This document shows, one piece after another, positions 18,398-20,318 of a stretch of DNA of 20,318 bases. The translations under genes were made by a program, and so were the position numbers. The stretch's first letter is position 1. Every line of letters begins with the position of its first letter. The notes under the pieces were generated by a model. That model was not told the DNA's origin, searched no databases, and worked only from the letters and a program-made list of their open reading frames with translations. Origin of the DNA: a virus; IMG/VR virus record IMGVR_UViG_3300040801_000403, positions 1-20,318 of that record; one strand, 5' to 3'.

Positions 18398-20318
18398 GAT
18401 GCAGCGCCTTATCGACGCGTTCAACAAGGCGGACGCACTGGCGCAGCAAGGCGACCAGCAGGCGGCCGATGATGCTGCGGCATTCGCCAAGGCCATTCGG
18501 CAGATGCAGGCAAGCGGCGAAGGAGCGGCGGGAGACGCCCCGCGCGGGCCTGTCATGGAAACGATGGCGCAGGTCAACCGCGGGATTGCGAACACGGCGG
18601 GCGGCGTGGTCGATCTGCTAAATCCGTTCGACGCGCAGACCGGCACGGCTTCGGAGATGATGCAGCGCGTCGGGATCGACTTGGCCGAGGGCGATCCGCA
18701 GAACCTCGGGCAGGCCGCCGCGAGGGGCTTGGGGGAGGCGGCCGGCGCGCTTCCGACTGTTGCGCTTGGCTTGGCCCAGTTGCGCGGCGTGGGCGGCGCG
18801 GTGGGCGCAGCGGCGGATGATGCGTTGCGCAGCCTGTCAAGCCGGCTTGGCGTCTCTGCGGAGGTTCTTGCGGGCGCTGGCGCGGGCGCGGGGGAGAAGG
18901 CGGCCGAAGATCAGGGTGCTGGTCCTGTCGGACAAATGGCCGGAGCGCTTGCCGGCGGCTTGGGTGTTGGTGGCGCGGCCGTCGCGGCGGGGTCGGCGGG
19001 GCGTGCGGCCGGGAGGGCGGCAACCAGGCTCCCCGTTGTGGGACAGGCGGCGCGTGCGGTGCGGGCTGCAACCGTGCCCATGACGGAAGCGGGCGCCATG
19101 GACGTTGCCTCGCGCCGTGTGCTCGATGTGGTGGGGCGGGAGCGGGCCGAGGGCATCGCCAACGAGATTTCGCCAGCGGACCGATTCAACCGCACGGCGG
19201 CGCAGCAGACGGGCGATCCAGGGCTGATGGGACTGGAGCAGGCCGCGCGGGTAAACCCGCAGGCGCGCGAAACTCTTGACGCCAACCTTGGTCGCTCGCG
19301 GTCTCTCATGGCGGAAGACCTTGACGCAGTCGGCGGCATGGGGCGCCGCGAAGATGCTGATGCGTTCTTCCGCGAGCGTGTCGCGGCCAGTCAGCGGCGC
19401 ATTGAAGAACAAGCCGACCGGATCATTTTCCTGGCCGACGACGCGGTGAAAGGCATCACCGAAGGCGTCGGGCCGAACACGGAGACATCCCGCAACGCGG
19501 TCAACAAGATCAAGCAGGCGCTTGAAGCGGCGCGCGAGGAAGAAGCCGGATACTGGCGCGATATCCCTGACGAAACGCAGGTGCGCACGACCAATTCGGC
19601 GGCGGCTGCTGCGCGCATGGCGGAAGAGGAACCGTGGGCCTTGCGGCGCGACATTCCGGGCGACCCGCAAATTGCCTTCGGCCCGGAAGGTCAGCTTGGG
19701 GACGTCACGACCGCGAAAGAGTTATACGGGCTTTACAAGCAGATGCGCGGGATCGCCCGTACCGCGATGGCAGGCGCCGACCAACGGCCGAATGCGGCGC
19801 GTCTGGCGAATGAGGTGGCCGATGCGATCCTGGTCGATCTTGGAGCCACGGCAGATCCGCAAACAGAGCTAGGCCGGTCGATCAATGCCGCGCGCGATTT
19901 CAGCCGGCGCTTCCACGAGACATTCGACCAAGGGCCGGTCGGGAAAATCCTGCAACGCACGATTGACGGCGATGAGACCATGCTTCCGGAAACCGCGTTG
20001 CGTGGAACGGTCGGGCGTGGCGAGGAATATGGCGCGACGAGCGTTGACCGGATCAGGGACGCCGCACCGGCGGCGCAAGGTGAAATCGAAACCTATCTCC
20101 GCAGCCGCTTCGGGGACGCGATAGTTGCAGAAGATGGCGCGTTCACGCGTTCGCAAGCTCTGTCATGGTTGCGCTCCAATCGGGAAGCCCTAAGCAAGTT
20201 CCCCGAATTGCGTTCAGAGTTTCAGCGCGCGTTGCAAGGCAAAACGCAGGCTGAGGCGTTTGCGGTGCGCGCGCAGCAGCGGGCGAAACTGGCTGGCGAA
20301 ACGATGCCTGCGCAGGTC
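18390..20318 (+). CDS. Large internal virion/ejection protein, 5' part (643+ aa, partial)
   Basis: An ATG at 18390 overlaps the previous stop by eight bases and the frame is open to the window end, so 643 residues are visible and the C-terminus is missing. Residues 1-60 are a soluble helical start (SEMQRLIDAFNKADALAQQG). From about 70 to 225 it is rich in Gly/Ala with membrane-compatible segments (LGEAAGALPTVALGLAQLRG; GQMAGALAGGLGVGGAAVAA). The rest is long charged helices, with YWRDIPDETQVRTTN and the ARDFSRRFHETFDQGPVGKI motif near residues 504-523. This shape, hydrophobic patch plus long helices, fits a P22 gp16-type ejection protein that helps DNA cross the envelope. No lysozyme or protease motif is seen in the visible part. 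Confidence 0.78.
   Translation, partial: MSEMQRLIDAFNKADALAQQGDQQAADDAAAFAKAIRQMQASGEGAAGDAPRGPVMETMAQVNRGIANTAGGVVDLLNPFDAQTGTASEMMQRVGIDLAEGDPQNLGQAAARGLGEAAGALPTVALGLAQLRGVGGAVGAAADDALRSLSSRLGVSAEVLAGAGAGAGEKAAEDQGAGPVGQMAGALAGGLGVGGAAVAAGSAGRAAGRAATRLPVVGQAARAVRAATVPMTEAGAMDVASRRVLDVVGRERAEGIANEISPADRFNRTAAQQTGDPGLMGLEQAARVNPQARETLDANLGRSRSLMAEDLDAVGGMGRREDADAFFRERVAASQRRIEEQADRIIFLADDAVKGITEGVGPNTETSRNAVNKIKQALEAAREEEAGYWRDIPDETQVRTTNSAAAAARMAEEEPWALRRDIPGDPQIAFGPEGQLGDVTTAKELYGLYKQMRGIARTAMAGADQRPNAARLANEVADAILVDLGATADPQTELGRSINAARDFSRRFHETFDQGPVGKILQRTIDGDETMLPETALRGTVGRGEEYGATSVDRIRDAAPAAQGEIETYLRSRFGDAIVAEDGAFTRSQALSWLRSNREALSKFPELRSEFQRALQGKTQAEAFAVRAQQRAKLAGETMPAQV

Noticed and set aside
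17111-18646. 511-codon open frame on the minus strand
   Set aside because: Shadow of the two ejection-type genes, which have coupled starts and sensible protein composition; this frame is Arg/Pro/Ser-rich with no ribosome site or motif.

Overview
The window is a contiguous piece of a short-tailed double-stranded DNA phage or prophage. All supportable genes lie on the + strand. They are tightly packed, and most joints are ATGA, GTGA or TGATG overlaps. The DNA is GC-rich with strong GC bias at third codon positions and good Shine-Dalgarno sites, which fits a high-GC proteobacterial host. An alphaproteobacterium of the Rhodobacterales or Rhizobiales type is my inference from overall flavour, not proof. 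No integrase, lysis gene or tRNA is visible, so temperate or lytic lifestyle cannot be decided.

Left part (1-7092), DNA metabolism and early genes: a partial gene, a small unknown gene, a compact C5-methyltransferase-like protein, a RuvC-like Holliday junction resolvase, an OB-fold ssDNA-binding protein of the DUF2815/gp2.5 type with an unusual N-terminal extension and an acidic tail ending in Phe, and a small unknown acidic protein. Next comes a 704-residue fusion of an archaeo-eukaryotic primase (Prim-Pol) with a RecA-like helicase. Directly after the primase-helicase lies a cluster of about ten CCTGAC-core repeats with a 12-bp hairpin, the best candidate for the phage replication origin. 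Four small or medium accessory genes follow, including a winged-helix-like protein and a cysteine-rich mini-protein. A promoter embedded in a perfect 12-bp inverted repeat then drives a 56-residue protein and an XRE-like HTH regulator.

Middle gap (7093-7484): about 390 bases with no convincing gene but dense in stem-loops, a 14-bp palindrome and direct repeats. It separates early from late genes. A 12-codon Lys/Cys ORF with a good ribosome binding site sits at its right edge.

Right part (7485-20318), packaging and virion: TerS-like protein, a small beta-type protein, large terminase, P22-type portal, scaffold, N4-gp56/DUF4043-type major capsid protein, a small post-capsid protein, P22 gp4-like and gp10-like neck proteins, a fibre or needle-like protein built on 28-residue repeats and ending in a beta-rich knob, then three internal/ejection-type proteins, the last running off the window. 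The order portal, scaffold, coat, gp4, gp10, needle position, ejection proteins mirrors P22, while the capsid gene belongs to the N4-gp56 family, so the virion module looks mosaic. The most novel-looking items are the iteron/hairpin locus, the extended SSB, the operator/promoter plus HTH unit, the structured pre-terminase gap and the repeat-built needle candidate.
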